DNA of 64,000 nucleotides from Odontocerum albicorne. Its lineage: Eukaryota; Arthropoda; Insecta; Trichoptera; Odontoceridae. Under the pieces are notes generated by a model that was not told the DNA's origin, did no database searches, and saw only the letters and a list, made by a program, of their open reading frames with translations. Positions 12,551 through 23,330 of this stretch are shown here, one piece after another. Within the stretch, counting starts at the first letter, position 1; each line of letters opens with the position of its first letter. The position numbers were made by a program, and so were the translations under genes. Where the stretch lies: contig OX463842.1 in NCBI GenBank assembly GCA_949825065.1, forward strand, positions 34,526,480-34,590,479, in the 5' to 3' direction.

Positions 12551-15060
12551 CTTTTTACCCCAAAAACTGCCATAGACGACCAAGATAGCAATTGACATGT
12601 ACAAAATCAAACCAGAATTATTTATTGTTCTACATGTTTTCGTGCTTTTCGTCCCAGCCCTCAAATTTTGCGAAATATCAATCTTTTACGTCAATTTTTT
12701 CCGTTTGATTGCATATTGAATACAAAAAACACGTTTTTCTCACGAAAATTTTAGGATTATAATTAATATTTTTTTTCCAGTTTGATTTGGACTAAAAATA
12801 ACATGGTTTTCTTACGGCAATGTTTGGATTGTCAATGAACAATGACAAATACAGGATTAAACCGCATTCGCGGTTTTTATGATATAAAGCGAAAAAACCT
12901 CCAAAATTTGACTGAACATTTTTTAGTAATTTACCGAAATTTCACACTTTTTACCCCAAAAACTGCCATAGACGACCAAGATAGCAATTGACATGTACAA
13001 AATCAAACCAGAATTATTTATTGTTTTACATGTTTTCGTTCTTTTCGTTCCGACCCTCTAATTTTGCGAAATTTTAATATTTTATGTCAATTTTTTTCCG
13101 TTTGATTGCATTTTGAATACAAAAAACACGTTATTCTTACGAAAATTTTATGATTATAAATAAATTATGTCAAATATGCGATCTAAAGGCATTCATATTC
13201 ATTATGATATATAAAGCGAAAAAACCTTCCGAAATTTGAACGAACTTTTTTGTTATTAATATACGAAAATTTCACACTTTTCACCCGAAAAAATTCCATT
13301 GACGACCAAGTTAACAATTAACATGTACAAAATAATGCCAGAATTTTATTTGTTCTTTCGTGATTTTTTTCGCATCCATCTAATTTTGCGAAATCTCAAT
13401 ATTTTACGTCAATTTTTTTTCCATTCGATTGCATTTTGAATACAAAAAACACGTTTTTCTTTCGAAAATTTTAGGATTATAAATAAATCATGTCAAATGT
13501 GCGATTTAAAGGCATTCGCGTTCATTATGATATAAAACCAAAAAAACTTCCAAAATTTGAATGAAAGTTTTTGTTATTAATATATGGAAATTTCACACTT
13601 TTCACCCGAAAAAATGCATTGACGACCAAGCTAACTATAAAGATGTACAAAATCATGCCAGATTTTTTATTTGTTCTACATGTTTTCGTGATTTTTGTCG
13701 CAGCCATCTAATTTTGCGAAATCTCTAATTTTTACGTCAATTTTTTTCAGGTTGATTGATTTGGACTAAATAAAAAATGTTTTTCTTACGTAAATGTTTG
13801 GATTGTCAATCAACAATGACAAATACGCGATTTAAACGCATTCGCGTTGTTTATGATATAAAGCGAAAAAACCTCCAAAATTTGACTGAACCTTTGTTAG
13901 TAATTTACTGAAATGTCACACTTTTCACCCGAAAAAATGCCATTTACGACCAAGGTTACAGTAAACATGTACAAAACCATGCCAGAATTATTATTTGTTC
14001 TACATGTTTTCGTGCTTTTCGTTCCAACCCTCTATTTTTACGAAATCTCAATATTTAACATAAATTATTTCCGTTTGATTGCATTTTTAATACAAAAAAC
14101 ATGTTTTTCTTACGAAAATGTAAGGATTATAAATAAATCATAACAAATGTGCGAAAAAATGCCATTGACGACCAACTTAACAATTACCATGTACAAAATC
14201 ATGCCAGAATTTTTATTTGTTCTACATCATTTCGTGCTTTTCGTCCCAGCCCTCAAATTTTGCGAAATCTCAATATTTTAGGTCAATTTTTTCCATTTGA
14301 TTGCATTTTGAATACAAAAAACAAGTTTTTCTCACGAAAATTTTAGGATTATAATAAATCTATTTTTTCCAGTTTGATTTGGACTAAAAATAACATGGTT
14401 TTCTTACGGAAATGTTTGGATTGTCAATAAACAATGACAAATACAGGATTTAACCGCATTCGCGTTATTTATGATATAAAGCGAAAAACCCTCCAAAATT
14501 TGACTGAACCTTTGATAGTAATTTTCCGAAATTTCACACTTTTCACCCGAAAAATGGCCATTTACGACTAAGTCAGCAATTAACACGTACAAAATCATGC
14601 CAGAATTATTATTTGTTCTACATGTTTTCGTCCCAGCTCTCATATTTTGCGAAATCTCAATATTTTACGTCAATTTTTTTCCGTTTGATTGCATTTTAAA
14701 TACAAAAAACACGTTATTCTTACGAAAATTTTATGATTATAAATAAATTATGTCAAATGTGCGATCTAAAGACATTCATATTCATTATGATATATAAAGC
14801 GAAAAAACCTTCCAAAATTTGAACGAACTTTTTTTTTATTAATATACCGAAATTTCACAATTTTCACCCGAAAAAATTCCATTGACGACCAAGATAGAAA
14901 TTAACATGTACAAAATTATGCCAGAATTATTGTTTGTTCTACATGTTTTCGTGCTTTTCGTTCCAACCCTCTATTTTTACGAAATCTCAATATTTTACAT
15001 CAATTTTTTCCGTTTGATTGCATTTTTTATACAAAAAACATGTTTTTCTTACGAAAATGT
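12551..15060 (+). repeat. Satellite block shared with 24.1-26.5 kb and partly 28.7-30.3 kb
   Basis: From about 12,650 the sequence matches 24,100 onward at an offset of 11,455-11,456 bp. Shared marks are GCATATTGAATAC, ATTAATATTTTTTTTCC, the ACTGAAATGTCACACTTTT variant and a CATAACAAATGTGCGAAAAA short-monomer junction near 14,150. The same sequence appears a third time at 28.7-30.3 kb. Satellite only. Confidence 0.88.
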
Positions 15061-16206
15061 AAGGATTTATAAAAAATCATGTCAAATGTGCGAAAAAATG
15101 CCATTGACGACCAACTTAAAAATTACCGTGTACAAAATCATGCCAGAATTTTTATTTGATCTACATGTTTTCGTTCTTTTCGTCCCAGCCCTCAAATTTT
15201 GCGAAATCTCAATATTTTACGTCAATTTTTTCAGTTTGATTGCATTTTGAATACAAGAAACACGTTTTTCTCACGAAAATTTTAGGATTATAATAAATCT
15301 ATTTTTTCCAGTTTGATTTGGACTAAAAATAACATGGTTTTCTTACGGAAATGTTTGGATTGTCAATGAACAATGACAAATACAGGATTTAACTGCATTC
15401 GCGTTTTTTATGATATAAAGCGAAAAAACCTCCAAAATTTGACTGAACCTTTTTTAGTAATTTACCGAAATTTCACACTTTTTACCCCAAAAACTGCCAT
15501 TGACGACCAAGATAGCAATTGACATGTACAAAATCATACCAGAATTATTTATTGTTCTACATGTTTTCGTGCTTTTCGTTCCGACCCTCTAATTTTGCGA
15601 AATTTTAATATTTTATGTCAATTTTTTTCCGTTTAATTGCATTTTGAATACAAAAAACCCTGTTATTTTGCGAAATCTGAATATTTTATGTCAATTTTTT
15701 TCCGTTTGATTGCATTTTGAATACAAAAAACACGTTTTTATTAATATACGGAAATTTCACACTTTTCACCCGAAAAAATTCCTTTGACGACCAAGTTAAC
15801 AATTAACATGTACAAAATCATGCCAGAATTTTATTTGTTCTTTCGTGATTTTTTTCGCATCCATCTAATTTTGCGAAATCTCAATACTTTAGGTCCATTT
15901 TTTTTCCATTCGGTTGCATTTTGAATACAAAAAACACGTTTTTCTTTCGAAAATTTTAGGATTATAAATAAGTCATGTCAAATGTGCGATTTAAAGACAT
16001 TCGCGTTCATTATGATATAAAACGAAAAAAATTCCGAAATTTGAACGAACTTTTTTGTTATTAATATACCGAAATTTCACACTTTTCACCCGAAAAAATT
16101 CAATTGATGACCAAGATAGAAATTAACATGTACAAAATCATGCCAGAATTTTTATTTGTTCTACATGTTTTCGTGATTTTTGTCGCAGCCATCTTATTTT
16201 GCGAAA
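15061..16206 (+). repeat. Isolated copy of part of the 2.55-kb unit, with internal deletion
   Basis: Resembles 38,060-39,330 and its relatives (shared marks TTAAAAATTACCGTGTAC, CAATACTTTAGGTCC, AAAAAATTCCGAAATTTG, TTCAATTGATGACC). At 15,731-15,745 CACGTTTT is fused to TATTAATATACGG, removing about 120 bp that the 38.7-kb copy retains. It lies more than 20 kb from the main run of this unit. Confidence 0.82.
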
Positions 16207-17455
16207 TCTCTAAATTTTACGTCAATTTTTTTCCGTTTTTGATTTATACTAAAAAAAAAACGTTTTTCTGACGAAAATGTTTGGATTGTCAATGAACAAT
16301 GACAAATACGCGATTTAAACGCATTCGCGTTATTTATGATACAAAGCGAAAATACCTCCAAAATTTGACTGAACCTTTGTTAGTAATACACCGAAATTTC
16401 ACACTTTTTACCCAAAAAAACTGCCATTGACGACCAAGATTGCAATTAACATGTACAAAATCATTCCAGAATTTTTATTTCTTCTACACGTTTTCGTGCT
16501 TTACGTTCCAACCTTCTAATTTTGTGAAATCTCAATATTTTACGTCAATTTTTTTCCGTGTGATTGCATTTTGAATACAAGAAACTCGTTTTTCTCACGA
16601 AAATTTTAGGATAATAATAAATCTAGTTTTTCCAGTTTGATTTGGACTAAAAATAACATGGTTTTTTTACGGCAATGTTTGGATTGTCAATGAACAATGA
16701 CAAATACAGGATTTAACCGCATTCGCGTTTTTTATGACATAAAGCGAAAAAACCTCCAAAATTTGACTGAACATTTTTTAGTAATTTACCGAAATTTCAC
16801 ACTTTTTACCCCAAAAACTGCCACTGACGACCAATATAGCAATTGACATGTACAAACTCATACCAGAATTATTTTTTGTTCAACATGTTTTCGTGCTTTT
16901 CGTTCCGACCCTCTAATTTTGCGAAATTTTAATATTTTATGTCAATTTTTTTCCGTTTGATTGCATTTTGATTACAAAAAATACGTTATTCTTACGAAAA
17001 TTTTATGATTATAAATAAATTATGTCAAATGTGCGATCTAAAGGCATTCATATTCATATTCATAAAGCGAAAAAACTTCTAAAATTGGAACAAACTTTTT
17101 TGTTATTAATATACGGAAATTTCACACTTTTCACCCGAAGAAATTCCATTGACGACCAAGCATACTATTAACATGTACAAAATCATGCCAGAATTTTTAT
17201 TTGTTCTACATGTTTTCGTGATTTTTGTCGCAGCCATCTTATTTTGCGAAATCTCTAAATTTTGCTTCAATTTTTTTCAGGTTGATTGATTTGGACTAAA
17301 TAAAAAACGTTTTTCTTACGAAAATGTTTGGATTGTCAATGAACAATGACAAATACGCGATTTAACTGCATTCGTGTTGTTTATGATATAAAGCGAAAAA
17401 ACCTCCAAAATTTGACTGAACCTTTGTTAGTAATTTACCGAAATTTCACACTTTT
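16207..17455 (+). repeat. Satellite block related to 4.9-5.8 kb
   Basis: Matches 5,150-5,930 at an offset of 11,056 bp, including the unusual TTTTTGATTTATACT with a run of ten A, and TTTCTGACGAAAATG. The next part (about 17,000-17,160) matches 4,900-5,060 (ACTTCTAAAATTGGAAC). Monomers only, no gene. Confidence 0.84.
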
Positions 17456-18504
17456 TACCCCAAAAACTGCCACTGACGACCAATATAGCAATTGACATGA
17501 ACAAACTCATACCAGAATTATTTTTTGTTCAACATGTTTTCGTGCTTTTCGTTCCGACCCTCTAATTTTGCGAAATTTTAATATTTTATTTCAATTTTTT
17601 TCCGTTTGATTGCATTTTGATTACAAAAAACACGTTATTCTTACGAAAATTTTATGATTATAAATAAATTATGTCAAATGTGCGATCTTAAGGCATTCAT
17701 ATTCATTATGATATATAAAGCGAAAAAACCTTCCAAAATTTGAACGAACTTTTTTGTTATTAATATACCGAAATTTCACACTTTTCACCCGAAAAAATTC
17801 CATTGATGACCAAGATAGAAATTAACATGTACAAAATCATGCCAGAATTATTATTTGTTCTACATGTTTTCGTGCTTTTCGTCCCAGCCCTCATATTTTG
17901 CGAAATCTCAATATTTTAGGTCAATTTTTTTTCCATTCGATTGCATTTTAAATACAAAAAACTCGATTTTCTTTCGAAAATTTTAGGATTATAAATAAGT
18001 CATGTCAAATGTGCGATTTAAAGGCATTCGCGTTCATTATGATATAAAACGAAAAAACTTCCAAAATTTGAACGAATTTTTTTGTTATTAATATACTGAA
18101 ATTTCACACTTTTCACCCGTAAAAATGCCATTGACGACCAAGTTAACCATAAACATGTACAAAATCATGCCAGAATTATTATTTGTTCTTCATGTTTTCG
18201 TGCTTTTCCTTCCAACCCTCTATTTTTACGAAATCTCAATATTTAACATCAATTTTTTCGGTTTGATTGCATTTTTAATACAAAAAACATGTTTTTCTTA
18301 CGATAATGTAAGGATTTTAAATAAATCATGTCAAATGTGCGAAAAAATGCCATTGACGACCAACTTAACAATTACCATGTACAAAATCATGCCAGAATTC
18401 TTATTTGTTCTACATGTTTTCGTGCTTTTCGTCCCAGCCCTCAAATTTTGCGAAATCTCAATATTTTACGCCAATTTTTCTCCGATTGATTGCATTTTGA
18501 ATAC
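17456..18504 (+). repeat. Third, partial copy of the 5.78-kb HOR start
   Basis: Corresponds to 5,753-6,720 at offsets near 11,775 bp. It has the same CGTAAAAATGCC, TTAACCATAAACATG and TTACGATAATGTAAGG variants as 566 and 6,350. It keeps the GAATTCTTATTTG reading where the other two copies have GAATTCTAATTTG, so its open frame is longer (145 codons, 18,125-18,562). That difference is a single base in a satellite, not evidence of a gene. Confidence 0.85.
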
Positions 18505-19692
18505 AAAAAACCCTCTAATTTTGCGAAATCTCAATATTTTACGTCAATTTTTTGCCGTTTGATTGCATTTTGAATATAAAAAACACGTTATTCTTACGAA
18601 AATTTTATGATTATAAATAAATTATATCAAATGTGCGATCTTAAGTCATTTATACTCATTATGATATATAAAGCGAAAAAACCTTCCAAAATTTGAACGA
18701 ACTTTTTTGCTATTAATATACCGAAATTTCACACTTTTCACCCGAAAAAATTCCTTTGACGACCAAGATAGAAATTAACATGTACAAAATAATGCCAGAA
18801 TTATTATTTGTTCAACATGTTTTTGTGCTTTTCGTTCCAACCCTCTAATTTTGAGAAATCTCAATATTTTACGTAAATTTTTTCCGTTTGAGTGCATTTT
18901 GAATACAAAAAACACGTTTTTCTTACGAAAATGTTAAGATTATAAAGAAATAATTTGATTGCATTTTAAAATAAAAAACACGTTTTTCTTACGAAAATTT
19001 TATGATTATAAATAAATTATGTCAAATGTGCGTTCTAAAGGCATTCATATTCATATTCATACAACGAAAAAACTTATAAAATTGGAACAAACTTTTTTGT
19101 TATTAATATACGGAAATTTCACATTTTTCACCCGAAAAAATTCCATTGACGACCAAGCTTACTATTAACATGTACAAAATCATGCCAGAATTTTTATTTG
19201 TTCTACATGTTTTCGTGCTTTTCGTTCCAACCCTCTATTTTTGCAAAATCTCAATATTTTACGTCAATTTTTTCCGTTCGATTGCATTTTGAATACAAAA
19301 AACACCTTTTCTTACGAAAATGTTAAGATTATTAATAAATAATTTGATTGCATTTTAAAATAAAAAACACGTTTTTCTTACGAAAATTTTATGATTATAA
19401 ATAAATTATGTCAAATCTGCGATCTAAAGGCATTCATATTCATTATGATATAAGCGAAAAAACTTCCAAAATTTGAACCAACTTTTTTGTTATTTAATAT
19501 ACGGAAATTTCACTCTTTTCACCCGAAAAAATTCCATTGACGACCAAGTTAACAATGAACATGTACAAAATCATGCCAGAATTTAATTTGTTCTACATGA
19601 TTTCGTGATTTTTGTCGCAGGCATCAAATTTTGCGAAATCTCAATATTTTACGTCAATTTTTTCCGTTTGATTGCATTTTGAATACAAAAAA
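18505..19692 (+). repeat. Satellite block related to 4.43-5.08 kb, with compact duplications
   Basis: 18,505-19,200 matches 4,430-5,080 at an offset of 14,098 bp (shared TGAGAAATCTCAATA and AAAATAATGCCAG). Two compact units with AATAATTTGATTGCATTTTA lie near 18,951 and 19,345. They derive from joining the GATTATAAATAAAT and TTTGATTGC parts of the monomer. No gene. Confidence 0.82.
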
Positions 19693-21765
19693 CACGTTTT
19701 TCTCACGAAAATTTTAGGATTATAATAAATCTATTTTTTCCAGTTTGATTTGGACTAAAAATAACATGGTTTTCTTACGGAAATGTTTGGATTGTCAATG
19801 AACAATGACCAATACAGGATTTAACCGCATTCGCGTTTTTTATGATATAAAGCGAAAAAACCTCCAAAATTTGACTGAACCTTTTTTAGTAATTTACCGA
19901 AATTTCACACTTTTTACCCCAAAAACTGCCATTGACGACCAAGATAGCAATTGAGATGTACAAAATCATACCAGAATTATTTTTTGTTCTACATGTTTTC
20001 GTGCTTTTCGTTCCGACCCTCTAATATTGCGAAATTTTAATATTTTATGTCAATTTTTTTCCGTTTGATTGCATTTTGAATACAACAAACACGTTATTCT
20101 TACGAAAATTTTATGATTATTAATAAATTATGTCAAATGTGCGATCTAAAGGCATTCATATTCATTATGATATATAAAGCGAAAAAACCTTCCAAAATTT
20201 GAACGAACTTTTTTGTTATTAATGTACGGAACTTTCAAACTTTTCACTCGAAAAAATTCCATTGACGACCAAGTTAACAATTGACATGTACAAAATCATG
20301 CCAGAATTTTATTTGTTCTTTCGTTATTTTTTTCGCATCCATCTAATTTTGCGAAATCTCAATATTTTTTGTCAATTTTTTTTCCATTCGAATGCATTTT
20401 GAATACAAAAAACACGTTTTTCTTTCGAAAATTTTAGGATTATAAATAAATCATGTCAAATGTGCGATTTAAAGGCATTCGCGTTCATTATGATATAAAA
20501 CGAAAAACTTCCAAAATTTGAACGAACTTTTTTGTTATTAATATATAGAAATTTCACACTTTTCACCCGAATAAATGCATTGACGACCAAGCTTACTATT
20601 AAGATGTACAAAATCATGCCAGAATTTTTATTTGTGTTACATGTTTTTGTGCTTTTCGTCCCAGTCCTCATATTTGCGAAATCTCAATATTTTAGGTCAA
20701 TTTTTTTCCATTCGATTGCATTTTGATCACAAAAAACACGTTTTTCTTTCGAAAATTTTAGAGTTATAAATAAATCATGTCAAATGTGCGACTTAAAGGC
20801 ATTCGCGTTCATTATGATATAAAACGAAAAAATTTCCAAAATTTGAACGAACTTTTTTGTTATTCATATACTGAAATTTCACACTTTTCACCCGTAAAAA
20901 TGCCATTGACGACCAAGTTAACAATTAACACGTACAAAATCATGTCAGAATTCATATTTGTTCTACATGTTTTCGTGCTTTTCGTCCCAGTCCTCATATT
21001 TTGCGAAATCTCAATATTTTAGGTCAATTTTTTTTCCATTCGATTGCATTTTGATCACAAAAAACACGTTTTTCTTTCGAAAATTTTAGAGTTATAAATA
21101 AATCATGTCAAATGTGCGACTTAAAGGCATTCGCGTTCATTATGATATAAAACGAAAAAATTTCCAAAATTTGAACGAACTTTTTTGTTATTCATATACT
21201 GAAATTTCACACTTTTCACCCGTAAAAATGCCATTGACGACCAAGTTAACAATAAACATGTACATAATCATGCCAGAATTATTATTTGTTCTACATGTTT
21301 TCGTGCTTTTCGTCCCAGCCCTCAAATTTTGTAGTTTAATACACCGAAATTTCACACTTTTTACCCAAAAAAACTGCCATTGACGACCAAGATTGCAATT
21401 AACAGGTACAAAATCATGCCAGAATTTTTATTTCTTCTACATATTTTCGTGCTTTTTGTTCCAACCTTCTTATTTTGCGAAATCTCAATATTTTACGTCA
21501 ATTTTTCTTCCGTTTATATGCATTTTGAATACAAGAATCTCGTTTTTCTCACGAAAATTTTAGGATTATAAAAAATCAATTTTTTTCAGTTTGATTGATT
21601 TGGACTAAAAATAACATGGTTTTCTTACGAAAATGTTTGGATTGTCAATAAACAATGACAAATACGGGATTTAAACGCATTTGCGTTATTTATGATATAA
21701 AGCGAAAAAACCTCCAAAATTTGACTGAACCTTTGTTAGTAATTTACCGAAATTTCACACTTTTC
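19693..21765 (+). repeat. Satellite block shared with 10.8-12.55 kb, expanded by one monomer
   Basis: Same order of monomers as 10,811-12,550, but with an extra 328-bp unit (see 20,650-21,252). Most variants agree between the two blocks, so the extra unit was probably gained in this copy or lost in the other after they separated. Confidence 0.86.
20650..21252 (+). repeat. Recent tandem duplication of one 328-bp monomer
   Basis: 20,650-20,923 and 20,978-21,252 are almost identical. Both contain CCCAGTCCTCATATT, TTTTGATCACAAAAAAC, GAGTTATAAATAAATC and TTATTCATATACTG, a combination seen nowhere else. The spacing is exactly 328 bp. Before 20,650 and after 21,252 the two lineages differ (GATGTAC versus CACGTAC, then CATGTACATAATC). 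This is a one-monomer unequal exchange caught early. Confidence 0.88.
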
Positions 21766-23330
21766 ACCCGAAAATATGCCATTTACGACTAAGTTAACAA
21801 TTAACACGTACAAAATCATGCCAGAATTATTATTTGTTCTACATGTTTTCGTGCTTTTCGTCCCAGCCCTCATATTTTGCGAAATCTCAATATTTTAGGT
21901 CAATTTTTTTCCGTTTGATTGCATTTTGAATACAAAAAAACACATAATTCTTACAAAAATTTTATGATTATAAATAAATTATGTCAAATGTGCGATCTAA
22001 AGGCATTCATATGCATTATGATATATAAAGCGAAAAAACCTTCCAGAATTTGAACGCATTTTTTTTTTGTTAACACACCGAAATTTCACACTTTTCACTC
22101 GAAAAAATTCCATTGACGACCAATATAGAAATAAACATGTACAAAATCAAAATTGTACATGTTTTCGTGCTTTTCGTTCCAACCCTCTATTTATACGAAA
22201 TCTCAATATTTTACATAATTTTTTTCCGTTTGATTGCATTTTGATACAAAAAACATGTTTTTCTTACGAAAATGTAAGGATTATAAATGAATCATGTCAA
22301 ATGTGCGAAAAAATGCGATTGACGACCAAAACAATTACCATGTACAAAATCATGCCAGAATTTTTATTTGTTCTACATCATTTCGTGCTTTTCGTCCCAG
22401 CCATCTAATTTTGCGAAATCTCAATGTTTTACGACAATTTTTTCCGTTTGATTGCATTTTGAATACAAGAAACACGTTTTTCTCACGAAAATTTTAGGAT
22501 TATAATAAATCTATTTTTTCCAGTTTGATTTGGACTAAAAATAACATGGTTTTCTTACGGAAATGTTTGGATTGTCAATGAACAATGACAAATACAGGAT
22601 TTAACCGCATTGGCGGTTTTTATGATATAAAGCGAAAAAACCTCCAAAATTTGACTGAACCTTTTTTAGTAATTTACCGAAATTTCATACTTTTTACCCC
22701 AAAAACTGCCATTGATGACCAAGATAGCAATTGACATGTACAAAATCATACCAGAATTATTTATTGTTCTACATGTTTTCGTGCTTTTCGTTCCCACCCT
22801 CTAATTTTGCGAAATTTTAATTTTTTATGTCAATTTTTTCCGTTTGATTGCATTTGGAATACAAAAAACCCTCTTATTTTGCGAAATCTGAATATTTTAT
22901 GTCAATATTTTTCCGTTTGATTGCATTTTGAATACAAAAAACCCTCTAATTTTGCGAAATGTCAATATTTTATGTCAATTTTTTTCCGTTTGATTGCATT
23001 TTGAATACAAAAAACACGTTATTCTTACGAAAATTTATGATTATAAATAAATTATGTCAATTGTGCGATCTAAAGGCATTCATATTCATTATGATATATA
23101 AAGCGAAAAAACCTTCCAAAATTTGAACGAACTTTTTTGTTATTAATGTAACGAAATTTCACACTTTTCACCCGAAAAAATTCCATTGACGACCAAAATA
23201 GAAATTAACATGTACAAAATCATGCCAGAATTATTATTTGTTCTACATGTTTTCGTGCTTTTCGTTCCAACCCTCTATTTTTACGAAATCTCAATATTTT
23301 ACATCAATTTTTTCCCTTTGATTGCATTTT
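21766..23330 (+). repeat. Satellite block shared with 33.9-35.0 and 43.8-44.9 kb
   Basis: Matches 33,868-35,000 at an offset of about 11,965-11,969 bp, and that region's own copy 9,925 bp further on. Diagnostic features are the fused CAAAATCAAAATTGTACATG near 22,143 (a monomer lacking GCCAGAATTATTATTTG), CATTGGCGGTTTTT near 22,609, and the run of collapsed 72-bp units. Satellite only. Confidence 0.87.
22797..22941 (+). repeat. Collapsed 72-73 bp units in tandem
   Basis: CCCTCTAATTTTGCG or its near variant starts at 22,797, 22,869 and 22,942, at spacings of 72 and 73 bp. Each unit runs from CCCTCT through TTTGATTGCATTT.GAATAC and AAAAAA and then returns to CCCTC. The rest of the monomer (about 250 bp) is missing. 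The same cluster occurs at 34,766-34,911 and 44,691-44,836. Single collapsed units occur near 4,430, 15,650, 18,505, 36,100, 38,660 and 48,600. Confidence 0.88.

Noticed and set aside
18125..18562. 145-codon open frame starting MPLTTKLTINMYKIMPE
   Set aside because: The same sequence at 566 and 6,350 is stopped after 92 codons by one base (TTA to TAA). There is no conservation of the frame.
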